From: Narthecium ossifragum
Taxonomy: Eukaryota > Streptophyta > Magnoliopsida > Dioscoreales > Nartheciaceae
Reading direction: 5' to 3'
Assembly (NCBI GenBank): GCA_963920575.1
Contig: OY986967.1
Span: 14,750,061 to 14,814,060, forward strand
Length of the DNA: 64,000 bases
The notes beneath the pieces were generated by a model, which was given only the letters and a program-made list of their open reading frames with translations, made no database searches and had not been told where the DNA came from. Below, piece by piece: positions 34,044 to 45,823 of this stretch (position 1 is the first letter of the stretch; the number at the start of each line of letters is the position of its first letter). The translations under genes and the position numbers were made by a program.

Positions 34044-35471
34044 TGATGAGTCACTAAATATTCAAAATTAAACCCCTTAATTTACCTTTGTTAATCTTAG
34101 AGTGTTTGTATTTGATAGTTTGTTAGTTGATTTCAGGTTTAATGAAGATTCAAGTTAGAAAGTACAAAAAAGGCTTAATATGCTGAAATACACTGATCTG
34201 TCGACTGTTAGCATAATATTCACCAGAAATTATCCTTATGTCCAAATATTCTGAAATTTGAGTGAAATCTAGAAGACATCAAGATGTACAGCTTCCATGT
34301 TGGACACTTTCAGAGATTCCTGATGGCTTGATAGCGGTTTTGAAGAAGATGAAGATATTTAGCTGCTGGAAGACTGGTCCGTCGACGCTCAGGAGAATAT
34401 TCATAAAATATTCTAGATAAGTCCAAATATTATAAAATCTACGGGATCGGACAGAAGACTTCCCAATCTACATCTTTCGTGTTGAACTGGTTCTCAAATT
34501 CTGGACCGGTTGAACCCAGTCGCGACCGAAAGAAGCTGTCAGGATCGAACTAGGAAATCCGAGTTGCACTTGAGGTCTAACTCAACCCTAAAACCCTAAT
34601 CCAGGAATAAAGATATAAAAAGGGTTTGTTGGCTGGAAAAGAAGGAAGCCTCCATAGAGAGAAAAAGAGGGATTCAGATTGGAGAAGAAGACGGAGATGC
34701 GGTGTGGCTCCCTAACCTTCTCCATCGAATACATGGATCTCATCCAAAAGATGAGTGGCTAAACTCTATACTTAGAGATCTCATGAAGCTTTAGTGTAGC
34801 TTCTTTGTATTTTCTAGTTTGATTCTTGTTATCTTTTCAAAGACATGATCCAATGAATATGGTTTTATTTTATAAAGAGTTGAGGGAACAGAGTTCCACA
34901 TTCAGACCTACTTCATTGCTGTGCTTGATGGTAGAGATTCGTAAGATAGTTTTTATGTTGCTTTTGTGTATGTCTTTGAGATAATCTATGCTAGATGAAG
35001 ATAGGTTGTACTTAGATTAAGTTCGAAGAAAATCTATGCTAAATTTGGATATGTTATGCCTTAGGGAAGCAATAGCATTATTTTAGGGATTCATGTAAGC
35101 TTAAGAAGCTGTGAATCCATAATGTCGAGATAAGAAAACAAGAGGATAACTAGAGAGTACAGGAAGTGAAACTAAAGTGGATTAGGTAATCCCTAGGTTT
35201 TCTCTCATTGATCTATTTTAATTTCGTTAACCGCTTTCTTAATTAGTTTTAATAAATCAGTTTCTAAAAACCCCAAATCAATCCTTTTTCGCTTTAGGAT
35301 TAGAGTGTTGAGAGTTAACTCTGGTGTTTCTTGTTAGTCAAAGTTTTCCCTGAGGACCGACCCCGTATTTCACCATTATTCTATCTTATTAATTTAGTGT
35401 TGAAAGAAAGGTTTACAAATTTCTAAATTGCGTTTTGCATACGTTTTAACGACGGCGTTTGTGAGCGATCA
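34044..35471 (+). mobile_element. Solo LTR, family E, TSD ATTAG
   Basis: It starts TGATGAGTCACTAAATATTC and ends GAGCGATCA, 1,428 bp, with perfect TSD ATTAG at 34039-34043 and 35472-35476. The uninterrupted site is seen in the sister repeat unit at about 39730 ('ggattagtactctgtcaagg'). Its U3 has no GATCGATC array; a TATA-like 'aagatataaaaagg' lies near 34610. Confidence 0.95.
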
Positions 35472-37711
35472 ATTAGTACTCTGTCAAGGCCTCTACAAAA
35501 GGGACCTCATTAGTTTGTATTAGGTTATGATAATGAATGATGATTTAAGAATAGTTGAGTAGAATATCATAGGAGTAGAATATTATAGGAGTAGAGGTAA
35601 TGTAGATTCTACCAGATATCCACCATTGATCCACCTTCTTCCCCGACGGTCATCTTCACCGCAGCCGGCACCGTCTCCACGGACTTTCTCTCTCCACCAC
35701 GTCAGCGACCCCATGCCCAGTCACCTGCCACGTCACCGTCATCTTCCTCCTTTCCTCCTCACGCCCAAACCCTAGCTTCACCGCCGGGATCCTTCCCGTA
35801 CCCTCTCCTGCCACCCCCGCTACCATCCAAGGCCACCACTATCTTCCCCTACCTCCCACGACTCCGGCCATACCTTTCCGCCGCTTTCCATCTTCTCCAG
35901 CATCTTCCCCGGCAACCCCAAACCGATATCCACCGCCGTCTTCCACAACCCTAACCGCCATTAACCTCCCAGATCCCTCCTAACTTCCTGGCCGACCTCC
36001 CTAAACCGATCCCAACCTTCCTAAGCGACTCTCGAAGCCTCGCCGTCGTCCCCGACGTCGATTCCGTCTAAACCCACCGCCGGCCACATCCTAGATCCCG
36101 TCGATCTAGCCATCCTCTGACCAATCCAACCTTTTGGATCTCATCCCCATCGTCCTACGAACCTTCCTGACGAGATCCTGACTGCCTCCAACGCCCGTAC
36201 GCCGGTGATCCACTCCGGTGAGCCTCAGCCATCGGATCTACTCCGGTGAACCCTCAGCCTACTTCCCTGGCTGATCCAGTCAACTTGACTTGGTCCAACC
36301 ACTTAACTCAAGTTAGACTTGATCCAGTCAAGTCTAATTCCGATCAGACTCAATCCAGCCCAATCCAGTCAAGTCCTATCCTATCCAGCTCAAGGAAGAT
36401 CCGACTTAGCTAACCAGATTCAGCCAATTGGACTCAAATCAAGTCCGATCAGGCCAATTCTGATCGATTGGAGAAGTAGAGACCCGATATGAGAGGATTA
36501 CGAGTAGACCGCTCGTATCATAGTCCCACTACGTTCTATCTCTAATCCTTCGTACATCCTACCATTGTAGATTTGGCCATCAAGATGCTAACCCATCTTG
36601 ATCTTACACCTATATCCATATGTATACTTGTACTTTCAATGAATTCATTCTGATAAGAGGGTTCATTAGCAGTTGATCCGACTCGACCAACTGGACCCGA
36701 ACCCAGAAGAGGAACCAAACTGGTTCACCCTCTTTCCTAGTTTGGCTTGGAGTTCCCTAGTTCAAACTAGAGTATTTGATTAGGATTTATCATTAGTCTT
36801 TTATATTTAATTGAGTCCTAGTTTATATTTGAGTTAGTAAGTTGAGTTGAGTCTGAAAGACTTATTACTTACTAATTAAGCAAGGGGGTTTTTTAGTTAT
36901 TTTAGTACTCTGTCAAGGCCTCTATAAAAGGGACATCATTAGTTTGTATTAGGTTATGATGATGAATAATGATTTAAGAATAGTTGAGTAGAATATTATA
37001 GTAGTAGAGGTAATGTAGATTCCACCAAATATCCACCATCGATCCACCTTCTTTCCCGTCGGTCATCTTCTCCACAGCCGGCACCGTCTCCACGGACTTT
37101 CTCTCTCCACCACGTCAGTGACCGCACGCCCAGTCACCTGCCACGTCACCGTCATCTTCCTCCTCTCCTCCTCACGCCCAAACCCTAGCTTCACCGTCGG
37201 CATCCTTCCCGTACCCTCTCCTGCCATCCCCGCTACCATCCAAGGCCACCACTATCTTCCCCTACCTCCCACGACTCCGGCCAAACCTTTCCGCTGCTTT
37301 CCATCTTCTCCGGCATCTTCCCCGGCAACCCCAAACCGATATCCACCGCCGTCTTCCACGACCCCGACCACCAATAACCTCCCAGATCCCTCCTAAGTTC
37401 CCGGCCGACCTCCCTAAACCGATCCCAACCTTCCTAATCGACTCCCGAAGCCTCGCCGTCGTCCCCGACGTCGATTCCATCTAAACCCACCGCCGGCGAC
37501 ATCCTAGATCCCTTTCATCTAGCCATCCTCCGACCAATCCAACCCTTTGGATCTCATCCCCATCGTCCTACGAACCTTCCTGACGAGATCCCGACCGCTT
37601 CCAACGCCCGTATGCCGGCGATCCACTCCGGTGAGCCTCAGCCATCGGATCTACTCCGGTGAACCCTCAGCCCACTTCCCTGGCTGATCTAGTCAACTTG
37701 ACTTGGTCTAA

Positions 37712-39124
37712 TGATGAATAAAATTTATATCTCGCAAGTATACGAATCGGTGCAATCAGTATAGTAGCAAGACGAGTATCGTACCCACAGAGATTTCTAG
37801 AGATTAGTAAAGTGAAACGCTAAAGAACAGGAAAGAAAATACAGAAGGGAAAATAAGAAATATGAAGTCTCGAAAGTAGATGATCTAATAACGAAATAAG
37901 AAAACGATGGAAAGATGGTGAATGAATACTAAGGTTCCGATTTCAGCATAACATCCTCATCCTATTCATTGAATCAATCAAGATCTCAGTTTAATTTCAA
38001 TGGCTCGTTCTTCCGGTATAATGATCCGTTCGATCGCGGTCTTCACCAAGTAGCCTCAATTAACCCTAGCTAATGAACCCATAACTAAGTGTTAACCAAG
38101 AATCCATTAAGCTCTGAAGAACAATAATGAACCAAGAAGTGTCTTAGCTTGAACCCGGCTTCGACTAAATCTCATTCATTCATAGATCCTGCAAGATTAG
38201 GGAATGAACCCTCGCCCATTTTCACATAACACAATCTATAATACTTCTATTGGCCAGATAAAGGTATTTAAGATGTCAGTTATAATAATGAATGAAACAA
38301 GAAATATAAACTGATTAAATAAATATAATCCAATAACATAGAATGATTCAGTTAGGCTACATCGGTTCCTTAGAGAAGAACTAGCCACTCATGTTCATCA
38401 TGAGGGCATCAAAACTAATGAAGAAATAAAGAAGAAAAGAAAACCAAGCCTGGAACCCTTATCCTCTCCTCCAAACGCTGCCCAAAAGTCCTCCAAAAGA
38501 TCCCCTTTGATAACCCTAAGTATCCTATTTATAGGCCTAAACTCGGGTTAGATCTAAGTCTATTATACGCTCTCTGCTGATCTAGCGGTCGACCGTGAGA
38601 GATCTCACGGTCGACCGTCAACTGTACATATTAATTCGGAAGAGCGGTGGTCGAGCATCGTATTGACCCTGAGAAGTGTTTTGCTTGACAGAGGCTGACG
38701 GTCGATGCCACGGACGATGCGATGGTCGTTCGGGGGAATTTCTGAGCGCGACGGTCGACCGTGAGATCTGGCGGTCGGCCGTCACTATTCATTCAGCACT
38801 GCGCACTTGTATGAAAAGTGTTGTAACTTCCTCTGTGAAACTCCAAATCATGAACCGTAAAATTCTCCCGAAACTAGACTTCAAGATCTTTCCAACCATA
38901 TATGGTACATCATCTGGTTCTTCATGAGCAGGTACAGTTTAATCTTTCAAGTTAATCCATGTAATCTTTTCAGCTTCTTTTCTCTTTTTTCCTGCATTTT
39001 CCAAACAACTATGTGAAGCAAAATATAGATATAAAAATAGTAATAAAGATGTTGATTAAGGATAATAATCTAGCAACTTAGATGGTTATAAGGTTGTTCA
39101 GAGTGCACTTTCATGCACTCATCA
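37712..39124 (-). mobile_element. Solo LTR, family D, TSD TCYAA
   Basis: On the plus strand it reads TGATGAATAAAATTTATATC ... GCACTCATCA, 1,413 bp, flanked by TCTAA (37707-37711) and TCCAA (39125-39129). The minus-strand start TGATGAGTGCATGAAAG matches family B, so D and B are sister families. Its U3 palindromes are GGTCGACCGT words (38580-38785), not GATCGATC. TATA (minus) is at 38526-38533. Confidence 0.9.
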
Positions 39125-41370
39125 TCCAACCACTTAAGTCAAGTTAGACTTGATCCAGTCAAGTCTAATTCCGATCAGACTCAATCCAGCCCAATCCAGT
39201 CAAGTCCTATCCTATCCAGCTCAAGCCAGATCCATTTAGCTAACCAGATTCAGCCAATTGGTCTCAAATCAAGTCCGATCTGCCCAATTCTGATCGATTG
39301 GAGAAGTAGAGACCCGATACGAGGGGATTACAAGTAGACCGCTCGTATCATAGTCTGACTACGTTCTATCTCCAATCCTTCGTACATCCTACCTTTGTAG
39401 ATTTGGCCATCAAGATGCTAACCCATCTTGATCTTACACCTAAATCCATATCTATACTTGTACTTGCGATGAATTCATCCTGATAAGAGGGTTCATTAGC
39501 AGTCGATCCGACTCGACCAACTGGACCTGAACCCAAAAGTGGAACCAAACTGGTTCAGCCTCTTTCCTAGTTTGGCTTGGACTTCTCTAATTCAAAGTAG
39601 AGTATTCGATTAGGATTTATCATTAGTCTTTTATATTTAATTGAGTCCTAGTTGATATTTGAGTTAGTAAGTTGAGTTGAGTCTGAAAGCCTTATTACTT
39701 GCTAATTAAGTAAGGGGGTTTTTTAGTTGGATTAGTACTCTGTCAAGGCCTCTATAAAAGGGGCCTCATTAGTTTGTATTAGGTTATGATGATGAATGAT
39801 GATTTAAGAATAGTTGAGTAGAATATCATAGGAGTAGAATATTATAGGAGTAGAGGTAATGTAGATTCCACCAGATATCCACCATCGATCCACCTTCTTC
39901 CCTGTCGGTCATCTTCTCCGCAGCCGGCACCGTCTCCACGGACTTTCTCTCTCTGCCACGTCAGCGACCCCACGCCCAGTCACCTGCCAATTCATCGTCA
40001 TCTTCCTCCTCTCCTCCTCACGCCAAAACCCTAGCTTCACCGTCGGCATCCTTCCCGTACCCTCTCCTACCACCCCCGCTACCATTCAAGGCCACCACTA
40101 TCTTCCCCTACCTCCCACGACTTCGGCCATACCTTTCCGCCGCTTTCCATCTTCTCCGGCATCTTCCCCGGCAACCCCAAACCGATATCCACCGCCGTCT
40201 TCCACGACCCCGACCGCCATTAACCTCCCAGATCCCTCCTAACTTCCCGGCTGACCTCCCTAAGCCGATCCCAACCTTCCTAAGCGACTCCGGAAGCCTC
40301 GCCGTCGTCCCCGACGTCGATTTCGTCTAAACCCACCGCCGGCCACATCCTAGATCCCGTTGATCTAGCCATCCTCCGACCAATCCAATCCTTTGGATCT
40401 CATCCCCATCGTCCTACGAACCTTCCTGAGAAGATCCCGATCGCCTCCAACGCCCGTACGCCAGCGATCCACTTCGGTGAGCCTCAGCCATCGGATCTAC
40501 TCCGGTGAACCCTCAGCCTACTTCCCTGGCTGATCCAGTCAACTTGACTTGGTCCAAACACTTGATCAAGTTAGACTTGATCAAGTCAAGTCTAATTCCG
40601 ATCAGACTCAATCCAGCCCAATCCAGTCAAGTCTTATCCTATCCAGCTCAAGCCAGATCTGATTTAGCTAACCAGATTCGACCAATTGGACTCAAATCAA
40701 GTCCGATCAGGCCAATTCTGATCAATTGGAGAAGTAGAGACCCGATACGAGAGGATTACGAGTAGACCGCTCGTATCATAGTCCCACTACGTTCTATCTC
40801 TAATCCTTCATACATCGTACATTTGTAGACTTGGCCATCAAGATGCTAACCCATCTTGATCTTACGCCTAAATCCATATCTGTACTTGTACTTGCGATGA
40901 ATTCATCCTCATAAGAGGGTTCATCAGCAGTGAACATAACTAATCATTCGGTCACTGACTCTTTATGTAATTGTTCTTGCCAACAAGGAATTCTAACCAG
41001 AACTTTTTGAGTGGTAAGGAGAACTAGCCATTCACTTATCAACTTTTAGGCAAGCCATTCATCGTGCTTGACGTGCCCTGATCTTAGGAAGACCTGGTAG
41101 AACCTTGGTTATTGATTAAGAATCCTGTGGTCTCTTCTCTCGTATTCATAAACTCTTTAGTATAAATTTAGTTTAACATCAAACCGTAATCTTTTCCCAA
41201 CTCATTGGTAGGAGATTTGCTAAGCGTTCAATTTCAATCACCTTAGTCCCTGTGGATTCGACTCGAACTCTCTACTATCTACTAGTTCGTTAATAGTTAA
41301 AGTGGGGCACCAAAAATTATAGTAATTTTAGTTAGACTTGTTAAGCCACGACACTTTTCAAGTCCTATCA

Positions 41371-42836
41371 GTAGCTAGCTAAACCTTCGACTTCAGAATT
41401 TCCTCTCTATTCTCTTCACTACATCTACTACGTACTCATGGTTGTTTTCCCACCAATAGATCTCTTCGATGGAATAGGTCCAACACCTCTCCAATTACTC
41501 GGCTAAGATTTTTCAGACCCATCACTCTTAGAATACAAGTCTTGGTGGGACCACCCAATTTTCCCTCCTGTCCTAATTTGTGAATTAGGAGATTCTTGAG
41601 CTAGAGCTAGTAGTTTTTTTAGGGTGTATTTGATTGCTCGAATCGCTGGTTCACTCTGATCATGAGATGCATACATCGGCCATCCAATGCTACTGTTTGG
41701 TTTGCCTTTGTGATCATCCGATGCAACCTGATCCGATGTTTGATTTGTAGGCTGAATGTAAAACAAACTTATTAAAACTTGATTCGCACTTAAAGAGCCA
41801 TAATCTTAATCGTACAATATAACAAAGGCAGCCTCCAAAGCCATCCCTAAACCATAACCTTATATTCCTTAATTGCCTCTAATCGTTGTTCATGAATAAT
41901 TTACCTAGTTTAAGTTGGTAATTGATCGAAAGATTCGAAATAATCGCATATAAAACACAATTTAACAAAACAATTGGAGTTAAATTTGGGTATTGGCTAT
42001 CCAGTTACGCAGTGGAAAAGGAAGCATAAAGAAGGGGAAGAGAGAAAGAGAGGGCTTCTCCGCATCGTCCTCGTTCCTGCATATCCTACACATCCCCCTC
42101 CACCTCCTCGTCCTCTTCCTCATCCTCATCACCCCGCCCGTGATGCCGCCGCTAACGACGACGACGAGTCCTTCAGGTCCTTCAAATCCTTCAAATACTC
42201 CTCATCTCTGCCAAGCTTGCCGCGGTGCGGATCGGATAACGACGGCGACGCGCCAACGGAGGAGTGGGAGATCTCCATCGTTGTACCCATCTCCACCATC
42301 TCCTGCATGCCCGATGCGGACGGGGGCTGCTGTTGTGATGGAAGCAATAACGAGGCAGTGAGAGAGAACGAGGTGTTGAGGGTTGGTGAGGGTATACTTG
42401 CTTGGGATGGAAGCAATGAGTGATGTTGGGGACCATGCATATATCACGGGTGTATGTCACGATGCGCCGATCGTATGAAACGATCAAAATACGATGCGTG
42501 AAAGGGCTTGAAAATGCATCCGACGATGCATGTATGATGTGATGGACCTGTCAAATCAAACATAAATACGATGCGTGAAAGGGCTTGAAAATGCATCCGA
42601 CGATGCATGTATGATGTGATGGACCTGTCAAATCAAACATAAAATCATTGTATGCATCGCGTGCGCATATGTATTGAAATCAATCAAATTTCAACTTATA
42701 ATTTTTTCAGCTGCATATGTATTGATGGGAAGTCCATCCCTTCACCTGTGAGTAACTATATACAACTCTGCCCTAGTTGGGATGGCTCCAGTAGATGATC
42801 TCTACCGTAGTTTTTAGTTTGACAAATATTTTATGA
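41371..42836. other. Flank right of element C, low-copy-looking DNA
   Basis: Nothing in this stretch matches the LTR families here. A 149-codon frame at 41974-42423 (plus) and overlapping minus frames are GC-rich with low-complexity Pro and Asp/Ser runs; I do not accept them as genes. A 77-bp tandem duplication is listed separately. Confidence 0.4.
42489..42642. repeat. Tandem duplication of a 77-bp unit
   Basis: Units 42489-42565 and 42566-42642 are essentially identical. Each contains ATACGATGCGTGAAAGGG and CCGACGATGCATGTATGATG. Confidence 0.9.
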
Positions 42837-42983
42837 TTCATATATAAGAGAAAGCATATTTATTGTATATGTTATTAATACAACAGCACTATACGCATGA
42901 CAGGCATAGCTTTTTGATCCTCCATTGTGATTGGCTTGCTCTTGACGGCTCGCCTTAGCCTAACGACTTCTAATCTATATTGA
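42837..42983 (+). repeat. 147-bp direct repeat, left copy
   Basis: It starts TTCATATATAAGAGAAAGC and ends CTATATTGA. It is nearly identical to 51385-51531, which begins exactly at the base after the Helitron-like CTAG terminus. Confidence 0.9.
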
Positions 42984-44842
42984 ATAAATTTTCCCAATGA
43001 AGTGGAATTTTTTTCCTTTTTTTTACTCTCCCAACGAAGTGGAATTTTTTTCAAACCCAAGCTCTGTTTTTTTTCCCCTTAGAAAATGATTCATTTTTAT
43101 TCAAATGTTCGTTTTATGCGAATTTTGGTTGTTTGTGTGACTTTTTGGATCGAATCCAATGTGAACTCAACAACATTGAACAGGTTAGATCTTTTCTTAT
43201 TTTTTTGGATATCAGATCTTTTTGGTTGTTTCATAGCGGAGAAGATCGCGACCCCGAGATCGTGCCTACCTCCTCATCGCATCCTCTGCGCGTTCCTCCA
43301 CCTCTCTCCTCTCTCCTCTCTCCGTCGCCTCCAGTTCTGGGGTACAGAATCCGCTGCTATCCGCCTTCGCGCATCCAACCTCCGAGAGGTCGCCGCCGAC
43401 GCCCCTCACGGCTCCGTCCACGCCTGCGACTGAGATCGTGTGTTCCAAGAAGCTGATCAAGCCAATAGCCACCGTTCGTCATCGCGTTTCTACGGACGCC
43501 GATTTTCCACGATTAAATAAGGTTTTCTTTTCGCTTTCTTTTGTTCTCTATTTCTTTTGCGCATCTGGCGTCGTCCTTGGTTCAAAGGTTGGGATAGCTT
43601 TTTCGTTTTTCCTGGCTTTATTGTTTATATGTTATTTTTAGGTGAAATTTCATATACCCCATTCTAGATTATATGTTCTTTTCACTCGCGTGTAAATTTA
43701 TTGTTCTTCTTCTATAATATCTTCCAAGGTACAGTTTCTTATTTTTTTTCCGGAATGCATGCGGTCTTTTGAAGCTACTTTTTGTTCGATTTAGTGGACT
43801 TGATTTGCAGAAGAAGTTTCCAAGTAAACTGTTTCCAAGATCGGGATGCTGCATTGCAGCGTTCTCCTCAAATATGATGTAAGCACTTTTAAGAGTTTCT
43901 TAATCTATTACTTCGAGTGATGTGCAGCAGCTTCTGTTCTAAAATCTATCTATGCCTTGAGGAATTTCTTGCCCTAAATTCTGTAAGAATGGTGCAAGTC
44001 TGTTGAGAACTTTTTAGAGATTGGGTTGAGCTTTCTAGTGTTAAATTCTCTATTACATCATTTTAATCAATTTGCACTATACTTCAAATTGAGGAACCAG
44101 CAAACAGATGGATGTTAGGTGGAAGTCTGTAATAGAATATGAACAATTTTGTGTTAAACCTGTTTTGAGTTTATACCAGATTGTATGGTTTTGGTTGCAT
44201 GGACCTCAATTTTGCTGTTACTAATTGGTGTTGCTGGAAGCAGATACTGAGATTCTGAAAAATGTAATACGAATTTCTCAATCTAAATTTCAGATTTCTT
44301 TGTTAGACTTTTAAGTCATCACTCATGGATTTTTAGAGTTTATTTGGTTAAAGCTTATGAAGCAAGGGAAGTTGACCCTTTTGCAGAAAAGATGATGCTC
44401 AAGAAGGTTTTACTTTGACTGTCATGCTGTAGTTATTCCATTGATATATTTGGTATTTTCGTCTATATATTAGAAGGTTGCTGACATTAGCTTTGCTAGA
44501 AATACATGTTTTTATTGCTGCATGGGCTAACTAACTTTTGCATTAAAGAGCACTCTCTTAAAAAGTGAATTGATGTTGGAGGGGTATATTGTGATTTTGG
44601 AGCACACGTAGTCAAACAGAGGTCTCTAACAAATCATTTCATGGAGTTCATTGTAACTGTAGATTGGAGAGGAGAAATTTCTTCTTCTTTTTTTTTTATT
44701 CTTAAGCTTCCTAAACTGCCCGACTTCACTGAAATACTACAACTCAATTAGATCATGACAATGGATTATGGAATTAGTGAGACAGGAGGGAGGGAGGAAG
44801 CGAGGGAGACGGCGTCGTGCCAGGGGCACGGGCCAACACTAC
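42984..44842 (+). pseudogene. Exon-like gene fragments with intron-like spacers
   Basis: Several short stretches look like captured exons. About 43340-43521 encodes in one frame AIRLRASNLREVAADAPHG, then after a stop and frame change KKLIKPIATVRHRV, ending at AAG before GT (43522). 44337-44406 encodes VKAYEAREVDPFAEKMM and is bounded by AG and GT. The sequence between is T-rich and intron-like. I cannot name the source gene or genes. A short tandem repeat 'gaagtggaattttttt' lies at about 42998-43052. The right end (44816-44842) has a GC hairpin (CGTGCC/GGCACG) and CTAC, resembling a mutated Helitron 3' end. Confidence 0.4.
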
Positions 44843-45099
44843 CTATTATATAAGGAAGAACGGTTTTTGAAATGTCCCACCTATAAAACATAAAGATTGG
44901 TCAGGATTTGCTTACAAACACATCCAATGGCTGTGATTCCATGATCAGCTTTAAGATTCGCAACGAAAAATTCACTCCCGCCCAAATTTCCCGTCCAAAC
45001 TTCTTTCTTCCTCCCACCCACACACCCACTCTCACCTACCCGCCCACTCTGAATTTCAAAATCTGTCAGCTGAAAGAGAGAGAGAGGATGGGACTCACG

Positions 45100-45235
45100 T
45101 CCTATCCCTCTCCCCGTCCCCTCCCCCTCATCTCGTCCCCTCTCCCCTCTCCCCTCACCCTCACCCTCTTCCTCTCCCCCGTCTCCCTCTCCCCTCTCCT
45201 TCATCGTCTTTCTCTCCCCCGTCCCCTCTCCCCTC
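45100..45235 (+). repeat. CT-rich low-complexity tract
   Basis: Irregular (CCCCTCTCC)n sequence running into the assembly gap, which it probably caused. Confidence 0.85.
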
Positions 45236-45435
45236 NNNNNNNNNNNNNNNNNNNNNNNNNNNNNNNNNNNNNNNNNNNNNNNNNNNNNNNNNNNNNNNNN
45301 NNNNNNNNNNNNNNNNNNNNNNNNNNNNNNNNNNNNNNNNNNNNNNNNNNNNNNNNNNNNNNNNNNNNNNNNNNNNNNNNNNNNNNNNNNNNNNNNNNNN
45401 NNNNNNNNNNNNNNNNNNNNNNNNNNNNNNNNNNN
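45236..45435. other. Assembly gap, 200 N
   Basis: Exactly 200 undetermined bases, probably a placeholder of unknown true length. Confidence 0.99.
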
Positions 45436-45486
45436 TCCATATGAGTATGTATGTTCACTTATTCAATTATTCCTATTAGATGAGAG

Positions 45487-45700
45487 TAGGGGTGGCAATC
45501 CGGGTCACGACCTGCGAACCCGACCCGATCCAACCCGAAATAAACGGGTTTGGGTTTAGTGTTATCAGGTTCGGGTCATGAACGGGTCGACCCGTTTATG
45601 ACCCGTGATTAAATGGGTCGGGTCGGGTCGGGTTGACCCGCGGGTTAGACCGGTCAACCCATTTACCTGTTTAATGTCAACCTGTCGGAGACGACAATTG
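45487..45700 (+). mobile_element. Possible hAT-type terminal fragment rich in GGGTCG/CGACCC
   Basis: It begins TAGGGGTGGCAATCC, which resembles hAT-superfamily ends, followed by many short GGGTCGGGT and GACCCG words. The opposite terminal repeat is not found before the F LTR, so it is a fragment at best. Confidence 0.35.
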
Positions 45701-45823
45701 CCTTGACCCAAGGATGGAGGTGGCGCTCGGGGGTCGGATCTGGCCAGGAGACGGTCGGAGGAGGGTCGCGGTGGATAGAGGGTGTCAGATCGGGAGTTGG
45801 GTGGTGCAGGGGACGTCGGGGGT

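Larger units (their letters stand above)
33661..40930 (+). repeat. Tandem ~1.43-kb units inside the element C LTR
   Basis: The anchor GTCCCACTACGTTCTATCTC occurs at 33661, 36523, 39353 (as GTCTGACTACG) and 40781. Spacings corrected for nested LTRs are 1,429, 1,412 and 1,428 bp. Each unit has the ~150-bp anchor segment, a 'ctgtcaaggcctctataaaagg' segment, a GC-rich Pro-codon-biased core (for example 37020-37700) and a run of 'tccagtcaagtc' short repeats. The fourth unit stops after ~150 bp. The core looks like captured leader or genic DNA, but I find no protein motif. Confidence 0.88.
1818..41370 (+). mobile_element. Element C: giant Athila-like Ty3/gypsy retrotransposon, 5'-truncated, with 7 nested insertions
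   Basis: The parts, in plus-strand order, are RNase H and integrase (1818-2346 and 8610-9659), non-coding DNA with palindrome arrays, an acidic ORF (13467-15709, interrupted), an ORF resembling the putative plant transposon protein domain (16443-17843), 3' non-coding DNA (17844-18514, 21474-22418, 32608-32724) and a 3' LTR (32725-41370). Continuity is shown by the TSDs of every insertion and by the uninterrupted paralogue at 61360-61540, which matches the join 22418/32613. About 39.6 kb raw minus about 26.2 kb of insertions leaves about 13.4 kb. The 5' LTR, gag, protease and RT are not in the window. Placing the extra ORFs in the same element as pol is inferred from contiguity. Confidence 0.75.
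32725..41370 (+). repeat. Element C 3' LTR, about 5.8 kb without nested insertions
   Basis: It starts TGATAAGATTTG after a polypurine tract and ends CAAGTCCTATCA at 41370. U3 has five exact GATCGATC words plus variants (32892-33125) and TATAAATA at 33186-33193. The last ~150 bp carry 'ccctgtggattcgactcgaac', the U5-type end of this group. Between TATA and U5 lie tandem ~1.43-kb units. Solo LTRs E and D are inserted in it. The 5' partner LTR is outside the window, so the right terminus rests on its sequence character. Confidence 0.72.

Noticed and set aside
37118..37396. Pro-rich 92-codon ORF inside the tandem units as a captured gene
   Set aside because: The sister units at 35700-36000 and 39960-40250 do not keep the frame, so there is no evidence of coding.
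41616..41760. MITE with terminal inverted repeats shared with 42430-42660
   Set aside because: Only loose similarity ('gtttgatttg', 'atgcatac') was seen by eye, not enough for a terminal inverted repeat.
41974..42423. 149-codon ORF as a host gene
   Set aside because: Compositionally biased, with overlapping long frames on both strands, no domain, no splice context and a neighbouring tandem duplication.
44908..45444. ORF across the assembly gap
   Set aside because: Most of it is N, and the remainder is CT-rich low-complexity sequence.
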